A stretch of 64,000 nucleotides of DNA, from NCBI RefSeq assembly GCF_009649955.1, contig NZ_CP045875.1, positions 2,461,501 to 2,525,500 of the forward strand, read 5' to 3'. The translations under genes and the position numbers were made by a program. The notes beneath the pieces are model-generated. The model was not told where the DNA came from. It did no database searches and saw nothing but the letters and a program-made list of their open reading frames with translations. Source of the DNA: Heliorestis convoluta. Lineage in GTDB: Bacteria; Bacillota; Desulfitobacteriia; Heliobacteriales; Heliobacteriaceae. Of the stretch, positions 36,058-44,934 are shown in pieces (positions within the stretch are counted from its first letter, which is position 1; each line of letters opens with the position of its first letter).

Positions 36058-37713
36058 ATGCCCATCAGCTCATGGTGGTCTTCGACAGGTAGCCGACGCT
36101 TGTTGACGGGAGCTTTGTGGCTCACGGCAGCAGGTGTGATTAGCAAGTTTCTAGGTGCTTTTTATCGAATACCGCTGGCTCGAATTTTAGGTCCTGAAGG
36201 TGTGGGTCTTTACCAGATGGCCTATCCTCTTTATACGATGGTGCTCAATCTTGCGACAGCCGGTCTGCCTGTAGCAATTTCCGTTCTTGTGGCTCGAAAA
36301 TCAGCACAGGGAGATCATAGCAATGCTCTGCGTATCTTTACAGCTTCCTTCTGGCTTCTTTTTGTCTTGGGTTTAGGTGCTACATATCTTCTCTACATGT
36401 ATGCTGAAGTACTGGCTGTGCGCATTCTGAAAGATGAACGAGCAATTTACTCGCTCTGGGCTGTAGCACCAGCTATTTTTCTTGCTTCTATGATGGCAGC
36501 AATTCGTGGCTATTTTCAAGGTTATCAGCAAATGATGCCGACGGCACTGTCTCAAGTTGCTGAGCAACTAGTACGAGTTGGCACAATCTTGCTTTTAACA
36601 ATTTTTTTGATGGATAAAGGGATAGAACTAGCCGCTGCCGGCGCGACTTTTGGCGCTGTAACAGGTGGTTTAGCTGGATTGATGGTGTTACTTTTTCTGT
36701 TCTATCGTTGGAAAGGCAACCTTTCTTTTCGGAGTTCAGTGTACCACAATGAAATGATCCGAGAAGTGGCCATGACTCGTTCCGAGGCTTTGCAAGGAAA
36801 ATCCAGCTATTTGTCACTATGGAAATCCCTGTTGCTCTTATCTATGCCAATTGCCTTAGGAGGCCTTGTCACGCCAGTTATGCAAACGGTGGATGCTGTA
36901 TTGATTCCGCGGGGGTTGCAACTGACGGGCTATACAGCACCGGAAGCGGCAGCCATGTTTGGTGAATTTTCAGGGATGGCAACAGTGTTGATTTTTTTGC
37001 CAACGATGGTAACAGGTGCTGTAGGCTCTAGTCTTGTTCCTGCCATATCAAGTGCCTGGTCTGCTGGAAATCAGCAGTTGGCGCGGGAAAACTATGTTAC
37101 AGCATTGCGCTTGGTCACCATTATATCCTGGCCAGCTGCGGTTGGTCTTGCTGTATTGGCACTGCCGATCTGTACGCTTCTCTTTCACGCGCCCGGTGCT
37201 GCTAGCTCTTTGACCTGGTTAGCACCGGCTGTTGTATTTACAGCTTTCTACCAAGTGGCTACAGCAGGGCTTCAAGGCATGGGTCGAACTTTTTTCCCTG
37301 TTATTGCTCTAGCGCTGGGAGCTTTTATCAAAGGTGCGTTTAACTTATGGGCTTTACCCGTCTATGGTTTAGCTGGAGCGGCCGTAGGAAGCAATGTCGC
37401 TTTTGGCTTGGCAGCATTGATGACAGTGAGCTATCTACACTGGCGCAGCCCTTTTGGCTTTTCTTGGCTTTTTACCTTGTTCAAGCCAGCTGTTGCTGCT
37501 ACAATAATGGGAGTCTATGCGGCTACCATGCTACCTTACCTAACCGATTGGCTCGGTCCCTGGCCTGGGTTACTGCTCGTCGTCTTATCATCGGGTCTGG
37601 TTTACTTGATGACGTTGTTGGCTGTTGGTGGCCTAAGAAGCAGCGATCTGGCGGCGTTGCCTAGAGTAGGTCCGAAGCTGGCACAATGGCAACGTAGATT
37701 TTGGGGTCGTTGA
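36058..37713 (+). CDS. SpoVB/MurJ-type polysaccharide flippase (YabM-like)
   Basis: A membrane protein of about 551 residues and roughly 14 helices in the MVF/MOP exporter group. The start region LLTGALWLTAAGVISKFLGAFYRIPLARILGPEGVGLYQMAYP is characteristic of SpoVB-like lipid flippases that move polysaccharide or cortex precursors. ATG 36058 lies directly after GGGGG; the frame is open back to GTG 36004, but that would place the hairpin in the coding region. It corresponds to yabM between spoVT and yabN in Bacillus. The exact lipid substrate is not predictable. Confidence 0.88.
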   Translation: MPISSWWSSTGSRRLLTGALWLTAAGVISKFLGAFYRIPLARILGPEGVGLYQMAYPLYTMVLNLATAGLPVAISVLVARKSAQGDHSNALRIFTASFWLLFVLGLGATYLLYMYAEVLAVRILKDERAIYSLWAVAPAIFLASMMAAIRGYFQGYQQMMPTALSQVAEQLVRVGTILLLTIFLMDKGIELAAAGATFGAVTGGLAGLMVLLFLFYRWKGNLSFRSSVYHNEMIREVAMTRSEALQGKSSYLSLWKSLLLLSMPIALGGLVTPVMQTVDAVLIPRGLQLTGYTAPEAAAMFGEFSGMATVLIFLPTMVTGAVGSSLVPAISSAWSAGNQQLARENYVTALRLVTIISWPAAVGLAVLALPICTLLFHAPGAASSLTWLAPAVVFTAFYQVATAGLQGMGRTFFPVIALALGAFIKGAFNLWALPVYGLAGAAVGSNVAFGLAALMTVSYLHWRSPFGFSWLFTLFKPAVAATIMGVYAATMLPYLTDWLGPWPGLLLVVLSSGLVYLMTLLAVGGLRSSDLAALPRVGPKLAQWQRRFWGR

Positions 37714-37760
37714 TCTGTTGCGTCCAAAGCAGAAGTTGCATTGTAGGGAGGACTTTGTCT

Positions 37761-39302
37761 ATGGCTCCAGCGATAGAAATAGTTGGATTGGGTGCGGGTT
37801 CACCGGGACACTTGACATTGGCCGGCTGGCAGGCCTTGTGCTCTGCTCGCCGTCTTTTTTTGCGCACTCGTATTCATCCTACCGTTGAATATCTGGAAAA
37901 AGAGGGCTTGTCATTTCACAGCTTTGACGATCTTTACGAAAAAGCTACTTCTTTTGATACCCTATACGCAGACATAGCGCACATTCTTTGTCAGGAAGCT
38001 TTAAAAGGACCCATTACCTTTGCGGTACCAGGTCATCCTTTTGTCGGAGAGCGAGTTGTACCTTTATTGCTCGAAGCGGCAAAAAAAGAAAACCTGGAGG
38101 TTTCAATTATTGCAGGCACGAGCTTCCTAGAAGCGATGTACCCACTTTTGCAAATGGATCCGGCCCAGGGCTTTCTTTTGCTCGACGCTTTGGCTCTCCA
38201 AGAGGAAGATCTCATGCCTGGAAAAGAAACAATTGTTACGCAGATTCATTCGACCTTCGTTGCTTCTGATGTGAAGTTAACGTTGATGGAGCAATATCCT
38301 GATGATCACGAAGTCGTCGTTGTCAGAGCTGCCGGTGTTGAGGGACTAGAAAAAGTGGCCAAGCTTCCATTGTATGAACTTGATCACCTCTCTTGGATCG
38401 ATCATCTCACATCGCTCTATGTGCCGTCATTGCCTGCAAGGATTTTCGATAAGGGAAAAAAGCAGGATGATCTGGTACATCGGGAAAGCTCTGTCAGGCC
38501 TCTTATGGATGTAATGAAGACATTACTAGGGCCTGAAGGATGTCCCTGGGATAGAAAGCAGACGCATCAATCTTTGAAGCCTTATCTAATAGAAGAAGCC
38601 TATGAAGTATTGGAAGCAATTGATGAAAAAGATCCGCAAAAGCTGCAAGATGAATTGGGCGATCTATTGTTACAAGTCCTTTTCCATGCTTTGTTGGCTA
38701 CTGAAAAAGGACACTTTGGTATGGGCGATGTTGTTCAGTCTATCACCGAGAAAATGATACGACGCCACCCTCACGTCTTTGGCAACGTGCAAGTCAGTGG
38801 TGCCGATGAAGTACTTCTGAACTGGGAAGCGATTAAAGCGCAAGAAAAAGGTCAGGGAGAGAAAGAAAAGGGTCAACCTTCTCTGTTAGATGCTTTGACT
38901 GTGACGCTTCCGGCTTTACTAAGAGCGGAAAAAGTACAAAAAAAAGCGTCTGTTGTAGGTTTTGACTGGATAGACTGGCAGGGGCCTCGTGACAAAGTGA
39001 TGGAAGAGTGGAAAGAGCTAGTAGAAGCCGTTGACCTTGGCGATGAAAAAGCTTGTCAAGAGGAACTGGGCGATCTTCTTTTTGCTGTTGTAAATATAGC
39101 TCGCTTTTTGAAAGTAAACCCAGAAGAAGCTTTGCAACGGACAACTGATAAATTTATAAGAAGATTTCAATATATAGAGGATGTATGTAGAAAAGAAGGG
39201 AAAACAATGTCTTCTTGTTCCCTTGCTGAGCTTGATCAAAAGTGGGAAGAAGCAAAAAGAAGAGAGAAAATGGACAAGAACCAGACCAAAAGAGAGAAAT
39301 AA
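37761..39302 (+). CDS. mazG: Tetrapyrrole methylase domain-MazG fusion (YabN)
   Basis: A 513-residue fusion. The N-terminal SAM-methylase-like domain (IVGLGAGSPGHLTLAGW, VPGHPFVGERVV) is of YabN type and of unknown substrate. The C-terminal MazG nucleotide pyrophosphohydrolase has two all-helical repeats with EEAYEVLEAI, DELGDLLLQVLFHALLA and EELGDLLFAVVNIARFL. It probably removes non-canonical NTPs. ATG 37761 follows GGGAGG. Order matches Bacillus yabM-yabN-yabO, with a hup gene inserted. Confidence 0.94.
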   Translation: MAPAIEIVGLGAGSPGHLTLAGWQALCSARRLFLRTRIHPTVEYLEKEGLSFHSFDDLYEKATSFDTLYADIAHILCQEALKGPITFAVPGHPFVGERVVPLLLEAAKKENLEVSIIAGTSFLEAMYPLLQMDPAQGFLLLDALALQEEDLMPGKETIVTQIHSTFVASDVKLTLMEQYPDDHEVVVVRAAGVEGLEKVAKLPLYELDHLSWIDHLTSLYVPSLPARIFDKGKKQDDLVHRESSVRPLMDVMKTLLGPEGCPWDRKQTHQSLKPYLIEEAYEVLEAIDEKDPQKLQDELGDLLLQVLFHALLATEKGHFGMGDVVQSITEKMIRRHPHVFGNVQVSGADEVLLNWEAIKAQEKGQGEKEKGQPSLLDALTVTLPALLRAEKVQKKASVVGFDWIDWQGPRDKVMEEWKELVEAVDLGDEKACQEELGDLLFAVVNIARFLKVNPEEALQRTTDKFIRRFQYIEDVCRKEGKTMSSCSLAELDQKWEEAKRREKMDKNQTKREK

Positions 39303-39429
39303 TTACAGAAAAATGACTCTCTGAGGAATATCTTTCCTGAATATGTCGAAAATATTAATAAACCCTGAAGGAAAAGAAGGGTTTGCAGCGAATACTCATA
39401 CGAACATTTCAAAGCTAGGAGGGGTTTGG

Positions 39430-39708
39430 GTGAACAAGACCGAGTTAATCAGTGCGGTCGCTGAGAAAACCCAACTATCGAAGAAAGATACGGAAAAAGC
39501 AATCAATGCCTTCTTTTCAGTCGTAGAAGAGTCCTTAAAAGCTGGTGATAAAGTGCAGCTTGTTGGTTTCGGAACTTTTGAAACACGGGAAAGAAGTTCT
39601 CGCACAGGCAGGAATCCTCATACAGGGGAAACTATCACAATTGATGCTTCTGTTGTACCTGCTTTTAAAGCCGGTAAAACATTAAAGGATGCTATTGCTT
39701 CTAAGTAA
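39430..39708 (+). CDS. hup: HU-family DNA-binding protein
   Basis: A 92-residue HU/IHF nucleoid protein: [29 protein letters not shown], then [23 protein letters not shown] (DNA-binding arm) and [17 protein letters not shown] 39430 follows AGGAGGGG and gives the canonical N terminus; the frame extends upstream to 39343 but without support. It lies between mazG and rqcP, a placement common in Clostridia. Confidence 0.96.
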   Translation: MNKTELISAVAEKTQLSKKDTEKAINAFFSVVEESLKAGDKVQLVGFGTFETRERSSRTGRNPHTGETITIDASVVPAFKAGKTLKDAIASK

Positions 39709-39744
39709 TTTTTTTGGGTAGATAGGTATCTTGTCATGCAGGAC

Positions 39745-39776
39745 AATCAGGTTTCCCGTGGGAACCTGATTTTTGA
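39745..39776 (+). terminator. Rho-independent terminator after hup
   Basis: AATCAGGTT and CCC pair with GGG and AACCTGATT, with one bulged T, ending in TTTTTG. Confidence 0.8.
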
Positions 39777-39791
39777 TCGTGAGGTGTTTTT

Positions 39792-40058
39792 TTGCGGATC
39801 GATAAGTTTCTAAAAGTATCTCGAATTATCAAAAGGCGAACGCTGGCCAAAGAAGTCTGTGATGGTGGACGTATACAGGTAAATGGTCGTCCTGCCAAAG
39901 CCGGCACAGAGATTAAAGTCGGCGATCGCGTTGTGATTCAATTTCCGCGAAAGCGTTTAGAAATAGAGATTAAAGCAGTAAAGGACAGTGCCCGTGTAGA
40001 AGAGGCGCCAACCCTTTATGAGGTTTTGCAAGAAGAATTTACATCGGAAACTGAATAA
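39792..40058 (+). CDS. rqcP: S4-domain RNA-binding protein RqcP (YabO)
   Basis: An 88-residue protein whose first 60 residues form an S4 RNA-binding fold: MRIDKFLKVSRIIKRRTLAKEVCDGGRIQVNGRPAK. RqcP works with RqcH to add alanine tails to stalled nascent chains on 50S subunits. The acidic C-terminal tail is ordinary for the family. TTG start with GTGAGGTG upstream. It precedes yabP, as in Bacillus. Confidence 0.93.
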   Translation: MRIDKFLKVSRIIKRRTLAKEVCDGGRIQVNGRPAKAGTEIKVGDRVVIQFPRKRLEIEIKAVKDSARVEEAPTLYEVLQEEFTSETE

Positions 40059-40111
40059 GGTTCTACTGAATAAGCCTGCCCACATATTCATGTTGGGGAG
40101 GCTTATTCAGT
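40050..40111 (+). repeat. Duplicated arm and long hairpin between rqcP and yabP
   Basis: ACTGAATAAG occurs at 40050-40059 (covering the rqcP stop) and at 40065-40074. A single complementary arm ends at 40111 (CTTATTCAGT). The second copy gives an imperfect stem of about 20 pairs; the first copy could give a competing, longer-looped stem. The right arm borders the yabP SD. Confidence 0.6.
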
Positions 40112-40126
40112 GGAGGGGGGAAAGGA

Positions 40127-40414
40127 ATGAACGATCGAGCAGTCAAGCATGGCTTCGTTGTGTCAGAGCGTAAAAGCATTCAAATTGAAGGGGTAACACA
40201 AGTTGGTGCTTTTGATGAGGAAGAGATCTATCTGGTAACTCTGGGTGGACCTTTGTTGCTAAAGGGAGAAGGTTTACAGATTACGCAGCTTAATTTAGAT
40301 GATCAAATCCTTGCTGTGGAAGGGTATATAAAGTCGGTGCAGTACTTAGAAGAGAATTCCCCCCAGAATTATAAACAGAAAGGCAAGAATCTGATCAGTA
40401 GGTTATTACGATGA
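40127..40414 (+). CDS. yabP: Sporulation protein YabP
   Basis: A 95-residue YabP/YqfC-family protein, needed for sporulation in the mother cell. Motifs: ERKSIQIEGVTQVGAFDEEEIYLVTLGGPLLLKGEGLQI and ILAVEGYIKSVQYLEEN. ATG 40127 follows GGAGGGGGG. It is paired with yabQ as in Bacillus. The family has no known enzyme activity. Confidence 0.94.
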   Translation: MNDRAVKHGFVVSERKSIQIEGVTQVGAFDEEEIYLVTLGGPLLLKGEGLQITQLNLDDQILAVEGYIKSVQYLEENSPQNYKQKGKNLISRLLR

Positions 40415-40454
40415 ACTTTTTCATCCCTGTAGAAGGCGAGGGGAGGGTTGAGAG

Positions 40455-41018
40455 GTGACACCTCTGGCCCAGCAGATTTATGATTTTCTATTGTCTTCTG
40501 TAGGGGGTGTGATAATAGGTGCTGGCTTTGATCTCTATCGCACCCTCATTCGGGTAGGATATCGTCGTTGGTGGGTCGCTCTAGCCGATGTGATCATTTG
40601 GCTCATGGGTGCCTTGCTTTTCTTCTTACTTTTATTCTGGGGAAACTGGGGCGAAATACGAGCTTATGTTTTTTTAGGTCTTGCGACGGGACTGCTTCTT
40701 TACTTTCGCTATCTTTCTGGAGAAGTGCGCGCTTTTTGGGAAGGTATGCTGGAGTTGATATTACACATTTTGCGCACCCTTTTTTACGTCCTTACTTTTC
40801 CGTTTATTTACTTGTATCAACTACTAGTGCGTGTAGTTCGTTATTTGCTGAAAAAAAGCCATGCCTTTTGGCAATGGTATCTTCGCCGCTGGGGTCGCCC
40901 AATAGGGTCTATGGCTAAAAAGATACGTGGAAGGTGGCGCAACTTCTGGCGTACTTGTCGTCAAAAGCTGGGGCGATGGCGGCGAAGACCGCCTGCTGAT
41001 CCGCCTTCTATGGGATAA
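40455..41018 (+). CDS. yabQ: Spore cortex protein YabQ
   Basis: A 187-residue membrane protein with about five hydrophobic segments: residues 10-28, 42-65, 72-90, 98-130 and more weakly later. A very basic C terminus follows (WRNFWRTCRQKLGRWRRR). In Bacillus YabQ is needed for spore cortex formation. The N-terminal QIYDFLLSSVGGVIIGAGFDLYRTL is typical. GTG 40455 follows GAGAGG. It is longer than many YabQ proteins because of the basic tail. Confidence 0.88.
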   Translation: MTPLAQQIYDFLLSSVGGVIIGAGFDLYRTLIRVGYRRWWVALADVIIWLMGALLFFLLLFWGNWGEIRAYVFLGLATGLLLYFRYLSGEVRAFWEGMLELILHILRTLFYVLTFPFIYLYQLLVRVVRYLLKKSHAFWQWYLRRWGRPIGSMAKKIRGRWRNFWRTCRQKLGRWRRRPPADPPSMG

Positions 41019-41113
41019 GCTTATTTCAAAACTTCGCATTTTTGATACAAATAGAAAAGGGTTTTTTTCCTCTTTATAGAAAAGAGCAATGGTAAATTGT
41101 GCTTTGATGCGAG

Positions 41114-41419
41114 GTGATTGCCCTGAAGAAGACCAGCAAGGCATCCTTTCTATCTCTAAAAAGCCTGCTATTTTTTTTGTTGGTTTTTCTCTTTTTGCTG
41201 GCTTCGATTCCGCCTTATCTACAACAACGGCAATTGGTTCAAGAAGCAGAAACGCTGCAAGCAGAGATTGAAGTACTTCGTCAAGAGCGGATGAAGCTAG
41301 AACAACATAAAGCTTGGCTCTCTACCGATGAATATGTTGAGCAGGTGGCTCGACAACAACTGGGTTTGGTTAGGCCTGGAGAAGTCGTTATTATTAGAGC
41401 TAGAGATGACATGCGATGA
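41114..41419 (+). CDS. divIC: Septum-formation initiator DivIC/FtsB-like protein
   Basis: A 101-residue bitopic protein. A short cytoplasmic end, one membrane helix (about residues 16-36) and an extracellular coiled coil (residues 38-70, QLVQEAETLQAEIEVLRQERMKLEQHK) are followed by the LGLVRPGEVVI motif common to DivIC/FtsB. It links the divisome proteins FtsL and DivIB. GTG 41114 lies within GAGGTG; CTG 41123 would have ideal SD spacing. It follows yabQ as in Bacillus. Confidence 0.9.
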   Translation: MIALKKTSKASFLSLKSLLFFLLVFLFLLASIPPYLQQRQLVQEAETLQAEIEVLRQERMKLEQHKAWLSTDEYVEQVARQQLGLVRPGEVVIIRARDDMR

Positions 41420-41448
41420 GCCTTCTTTGCCGTAGTTTCAGAAAAGCC

Positions 41449-41494
41449 AAAAAAGCATTTCTACCTTGTACGGAAGGTGGAAATGCTTTTTTTA
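41449..41494 (+). terminator. Strong terminator after divIC
   Basis: AAAAAAGCATTTC and ACCTT pair with AAGGT and GAAATGCTTTTTT around GTACGG, with one mismatch. A T-run ends it. Confidence 0.9.
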
Positions 41495-41504
41495 TGAAGA
41501 AAGG

Positions 41505-42434
41505 ATGATAGTTCTGTTGGAACATGAAAAACGCTATGGTGCCATTGATATCGGCTCTAACTCCCTTCGCTTTCTCGTCGCATCAGTGCAAGCAGGAAGG
41601 CTTCTGCCTTTGTGGAGGCATTTAGAGACGACACGGTTAGGGCAAAAGGTAGACCAAGATGGTAGACTGTCTCCAGAAGCCATCGAGCGAACAATAGAAG
41701 CTTTACGACGAGGCCTTGAAGTTATGAAAGAGCAAGCTCTTGCTACGCCTTATATCGCTGCTTTTGCAACAAGCGCTGTTCGAGAGGCAACAAACGGCCA
41801 ACTTTTTTGTGATAGAGTGCAAAGAGAACTAGGCCTTTCTGTTAAAGTTCTTTCTGGTGAAATGGAAGGGCGCCTTAGTTATGAAGGTGCTTTGGTGATG
41901 ATGGATTCTAAGAGTCTCGATGGCAAGGTACCCGTTGTTATTGATATTGGTGGTGGCAGCACAGAAGTGGTCTGGTATGACCAATCTTGGTGGAGGAAAA
42001 GCCTACCATTAGGAGCCTTGCGGGTTACAGAAAGAAAATGGTCTGCTCGGGAAATTGTACAAGCTTGGCAGCCTCTTACAACAATCTTGCAAGAACAATT
42101 GCGGGGAAAAGCTCCACTTCTCGTTGGTGTAGGTGGTACTGTCACGACCTTAGGCGCTATGGTGTTAAAAATGTCTGTCTATGATCCCGACCGAGTTCAC
42201 GGCACAAGGCTGTCTTTAGAACAAACGAAAAGCTATGCCAAAGAATTGGCGCTTTTGTCGACGGAAGAGCGTAAAAAAATTGCCGGTCTTCAGCCCGAAA
42301 GAGCTGATATAATACCGGCAGGTGTAGAGGTGCTTGCTCAATTTATGGAGCATGCAGGCTTTTCTTCTGTTGTAGTTAGTGAAACAGACTTACTCCACCA
42401 GGCCTTGTGGGAAATAGCAAAAGGTCGCTGGTAG
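41505..42434 (+). CDS. ppx: Ppx/GppA-family exopolyphosphatase
   Basis: A phosphatase of about 305-309 residues in the ASKHA superfamily that hydrolyses polyphosphate or pppGpp. It shows GAIDIGSNSLRFLVA (phosphate loop 1), FATSAVREATNG, PVVIDIGGGSTEVVWY (loop 2) and VGVGGTVTTLGAM. Only the N-terminal two domains are present, the short Ppx form. ATG 41505 sits in AAAGGATGA; TTG 41517 has better spacing. It lies tail-to-tail with gatD. Confidence 0.92.
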   Translation: MIVLLEHEKRYGAIDIGSNSLRFLVASVQAGRLLPLWRHLETTRLGQKVDQDGRLSPEAIERTIEALRRGLEVMKEQALATPYIAAFATSAVREATNGQLFCDRVQRELGLSVKVLSGEMEGRLSYEGALVMMDSKSLDGKVPVVIDIGGGSTEVVWYDQSWWRKSLPLGALRVTERKWSAREIVQAWQPLTTILQEQLRGKAPLLVGVGGTVTTLGAMVLKMSVYDPDRVHGTRLSLEQTKSYAKELALLSTEERKKIAGLQPERADIIPAGVEVLAQFMEHAGFSSVVVSETDLLHQALWEIAKGRW

Positions 42435-42439
42435 TGCCT

Positions 42440-43207
42440 TTAAGAGAAGCGCTTTACAACGGACTGATGGGCTTTCTGCTCCCATAGATCAGGCAAAGGC
42501 TCAAGCTGGCCTTTGCCATATTTGCGTTCTAGTGCTTTGGTAAGGAGCCAATCAGCAAAAGCGGGATTTTTCGGCAAGATGGGACCATGGAGATAGGTAC
42601 CCACAGCGTTTTTATAGATGGCACCTTCTCCTTTGTCCTGGCCGTTGTTGCCATGGCCTGCTATTATTTGGGCCAAAGGTACTGTTGTCTCGCTAGAGCC
42701 TAAGTAGGTTTTACCAGAGTGATTTTCGAAGCCTACTAAAGTGATGTTGGGACCAAGCAGAGGAATTCGAGCAACTACATTTCCGATTAAACGGTTTTTT
42801 CCAGCTTCTGTCCAAGCATCAAAGAGACCAAGACCAGGCATTTCATCGCCTTCTTGTGTTTTGTAGTATTTTCCAAGTAGTTGATAGCCACCACAAACGG
42901 CGAGCAAGGGCAGACCTTCTTCTGTGGCTTCGACCAATGCGGGACCTTTGTAAGCTTTAAAATCTTGAAAAAGAAGTGTTTGTTCTCTGTCGGAGCCTCC
43001 GCCCATAAAGACGATGTCGATGGTGGAAAAGTCAACTTTGTCGCCCAAAGAAGCTTGAACGATGGTAAACTCAATATGACGCCATTGGCATCGACGCGAT
43101 AAAGCAATGATGTTGCCACGATCTCCATACAAATTTAACAAATCAGGGTAGAGATGAAGCAACTGTAGGGATACTTTTTTCTCCGTTGTAAGGGGGGTTG
43201 CTATCAT
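42440..43207 (-). CDS. gatD: Lipid II isoglutaminyl synthase, glutaminase subunit GatD
   Basis: GatD provides ammonia to MurT for amidation of the D-glutamate of lipid II. It is a CobB/CobQ-type class I amidotransferase of 255 residues: HLYPDLLNLYGDRGN, FMGGGSDREQTLL, nucleophile Cys in LAVCGGYQLLGKYY and the His in GTYLHGPILPKNP. It is downstream of murT by 18 bases, so the pair should be co-expressed. ATG 43207; the local SD is weak (AAGGGGGG further up). Confidence 0.94.
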   Translation of the reverse strand: MIATPLTTEKKVSLQLLHLYPDLLNLYGDRGNIIALSRRCQWRHIEFTIVQASLGDKVDFSTIDIVFMGGGSDREQTLLFQDFKAYKGPALVEATEEGLPLLAVCGGYQLLGKYYKTQEGDEMPGLGLFDAWTEAGKNRLIGNVVARIPLLGPNITLVGFENHSGKTYLGSSETTVPLAQIIAGHGNNGQDKGEGAIYKNAVGTYLHGPILPKNPAFADWLLTKALERKYGKGQLEPLPDLWEQKAHQSVVKRFS

Positions 43208-43225
43208 GATACACCACGCTTTCCC

Positions 43226-44629
43226 TTATTCTTCCCAGTACTTAGGAGAGTAACCCAGGCGGGTTAGCGTTGTTTTGGCAGCTAGCAATGCTGTGTAAGT
43301 AGGAAGGATATACAAAGTTTCACCAGGACCTGTAGCTTCGATCGTGCTGGCAATGGCTTCATCGATACTCGCAATGAATTGAATTTTCTGGGCAGGCAGT
43401 CCGGCGTAGGAAAGTCGGAGAGCCATGTCTTCTCCCCGAAGGCCCGAAGTGGCGATGCTCTGGAGTTGAGGGGCAATTTGCTCTAAGCTCTCAAAATCAG
43501 CATCCCAAAGCCAGGAAATGTCGCGACCATCGGCGGCGTTATCTTGAATCATAATGAGCAATCGCTTGGGTCCTTCATTTTGTCGGAGCGTTCGAATCAC
43601 TTCATCACAACCGGTAGGATTTTTGATTAAAGCTAGAAAAGCTTTCCGCTCAGCACCGATGTCAAGGCGCTCCATTCTCCCGAAATTGGTACGATACCCC
43701 TCAAGGCCCATTTGCATCGAACTTTGGGTTGTCTTCATATGGGATGCTGCAGCGATAGCTGCCAAAGCGTTGTAAATGTTGTAAAAACCAGGGGTCGATA
43801 AAGTGATGGAAAGAAGCCCTTGTGGCGTTTCCAGGGAAAAGCTAGAGCCTTCTTCGCCTTTTAATTCGATGTCAGTAATACGCACTTGCGGTTTTGGTCG
43901 TTGGAAGCCACAATGTGGACAGTGGTAATGACCAAGTTGACCAAAATAGTACCATTCATACTGTAGCGGTTTGCCGCAGAGGCGACAAAAGCGAGTTTCA
44001 GCCGATTGTGACATATCCTTATTGCCATAAGAGCGGCTTTCAATACCGTAGTAGAGAATCGGTCCTCGGTGTTTAACACCTAGAGAAGCTACAAGCGGAT
44101 CATCTGCATTTAAGATAATAAGTGATTGGGGAGGGAGCTTTTGAAGTGATTTCTTAACAAGCTCTACTGTTTTATCCAATTCACCAAAGCGATCCAGTTG
44201 ATCTCGAAAAAAGTTCGTAACCACAACAGCTCGAGGTTTTACTTCTTCTGTTAGAGAAGGGACTGTAGCTTCGTCGACTTCAATAATCCCTAAGTCGCTG
44301 CCAATCTGACCACCGACAGAGGCCGATTGAATAAAAGCTGTTGTAATGCCGCTGATCAAGTTAGCGCCGGCTCGATTGTGCGTCAGTGTTAGGCCTGCTT
44401 TTTCCATAATGGCGGCAAGCATTTTGGATGTTGTCGTTTTCCCATTGGTACCTGTAACGACAATGGCTCCTTTTTTTAATTGACTCGCTAGGGAGGATAA
44501 CATTTGTGGGGCAATTTTACGACCGACCATGCCGGGTAGGGATGTGCCGCCATGACCGATATGACGATTGACCGTAATAGCTACCTTTCCCAGCCATAAA
44601 GCTGTAAGAAGTCGAGGAGAAGGGAACAA
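43226..44629 (-). CDS. murT: Lipid II isoglutaminyl synthase, MurT ligase subunit
   Basis: MurT is a Mur-ligase-like enzyme acting with GatD to amidate lipid II. In its 467 residues are VVTGTNGKTTTSKML (P-loop), the inserted zinc ribbon CRLCG...CPHCG (about residues 224-245) diagnostic for MurT, and a C-terminal DUF1727-like domain. TTG 44629 follows GGAGGTGAC. It is divergent from hemA across about 300 bases. Confidence 0.94.
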   Translation of the reverse strand: MFPSPRLLTALWLGKVAITVNRHIGHGGTSLPGMVGRKIAPQMLSSLASQLKKGAIVVTGTNGKTTTSKMLAAIMEKAGLTLTHNRAGANLISGITTAFIQSASVGGQIGSDLGIIEVDEATVPSLTEEVKPRAVVVTNFFRDQLDRFGELDKTVELVKKSLQKLPPQSLIILNADDPLVASLGVKHRGPILYYGIESRSYGNKDMSQSAETRFCRLCGKPLQYEWYYFGQLGHYHCPHCGFQRPKPQVRITDIELKGEEGSSFSLETPQGLLSITLSTPGFYNIYNALAAIAAASHMKTTQSSMQMGLEGYRTNFGRMERLDIGAERKAFLALIKNPTGCDEVIRTLRQNEGPKRLLIMIQDNAADGRDISWLWDADFESLEQIAPQLQSIATSGLRGEDMALRLSYAGLPAQKIQFIASIDEAIASTIEATGPGETLYILPTYTALLAAKTTLTRLGYSPKYWEE

Positions 44630-44934
44630 AAAGTCACCTCCTAAGTGAATTGCTATTGGTATGAAATATTTCTTCTCGCATTATAAGTATTATAGCACTT
44701 TTTTGATTAGACAAACGGATAGAGGATTCTAAAAAGGTTTTTACTACATAGATAAAACAAAGACATAAAAAACATTATTAATATTTTCCCTTACACTCTT
44801 CCATCACAGTGCACTATTTAGTAAAATAGTAACAAGCGCATATGGAGTCCTGACCTGCAATGTTACATGGTACACTTGTTCCTGGGAAAGCCTTGGCGTT
44901 GGGATGAAAATTCCTCAATGAGAGGGTGGAGCCA
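44630..44934. other. Divergent control region murT / hemA
   Basis: This non-coding stretch is A/T-rich. It holds two TATAAT-like boxes on the minus strand (44680-44694) and a CTATTT-AGTA-AAATAG inverted repeat (44815-44830) on the hemA side. I found no convincing complete -35/-10 pair, tRNA or riboswitch core. Confidence 0.5.
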
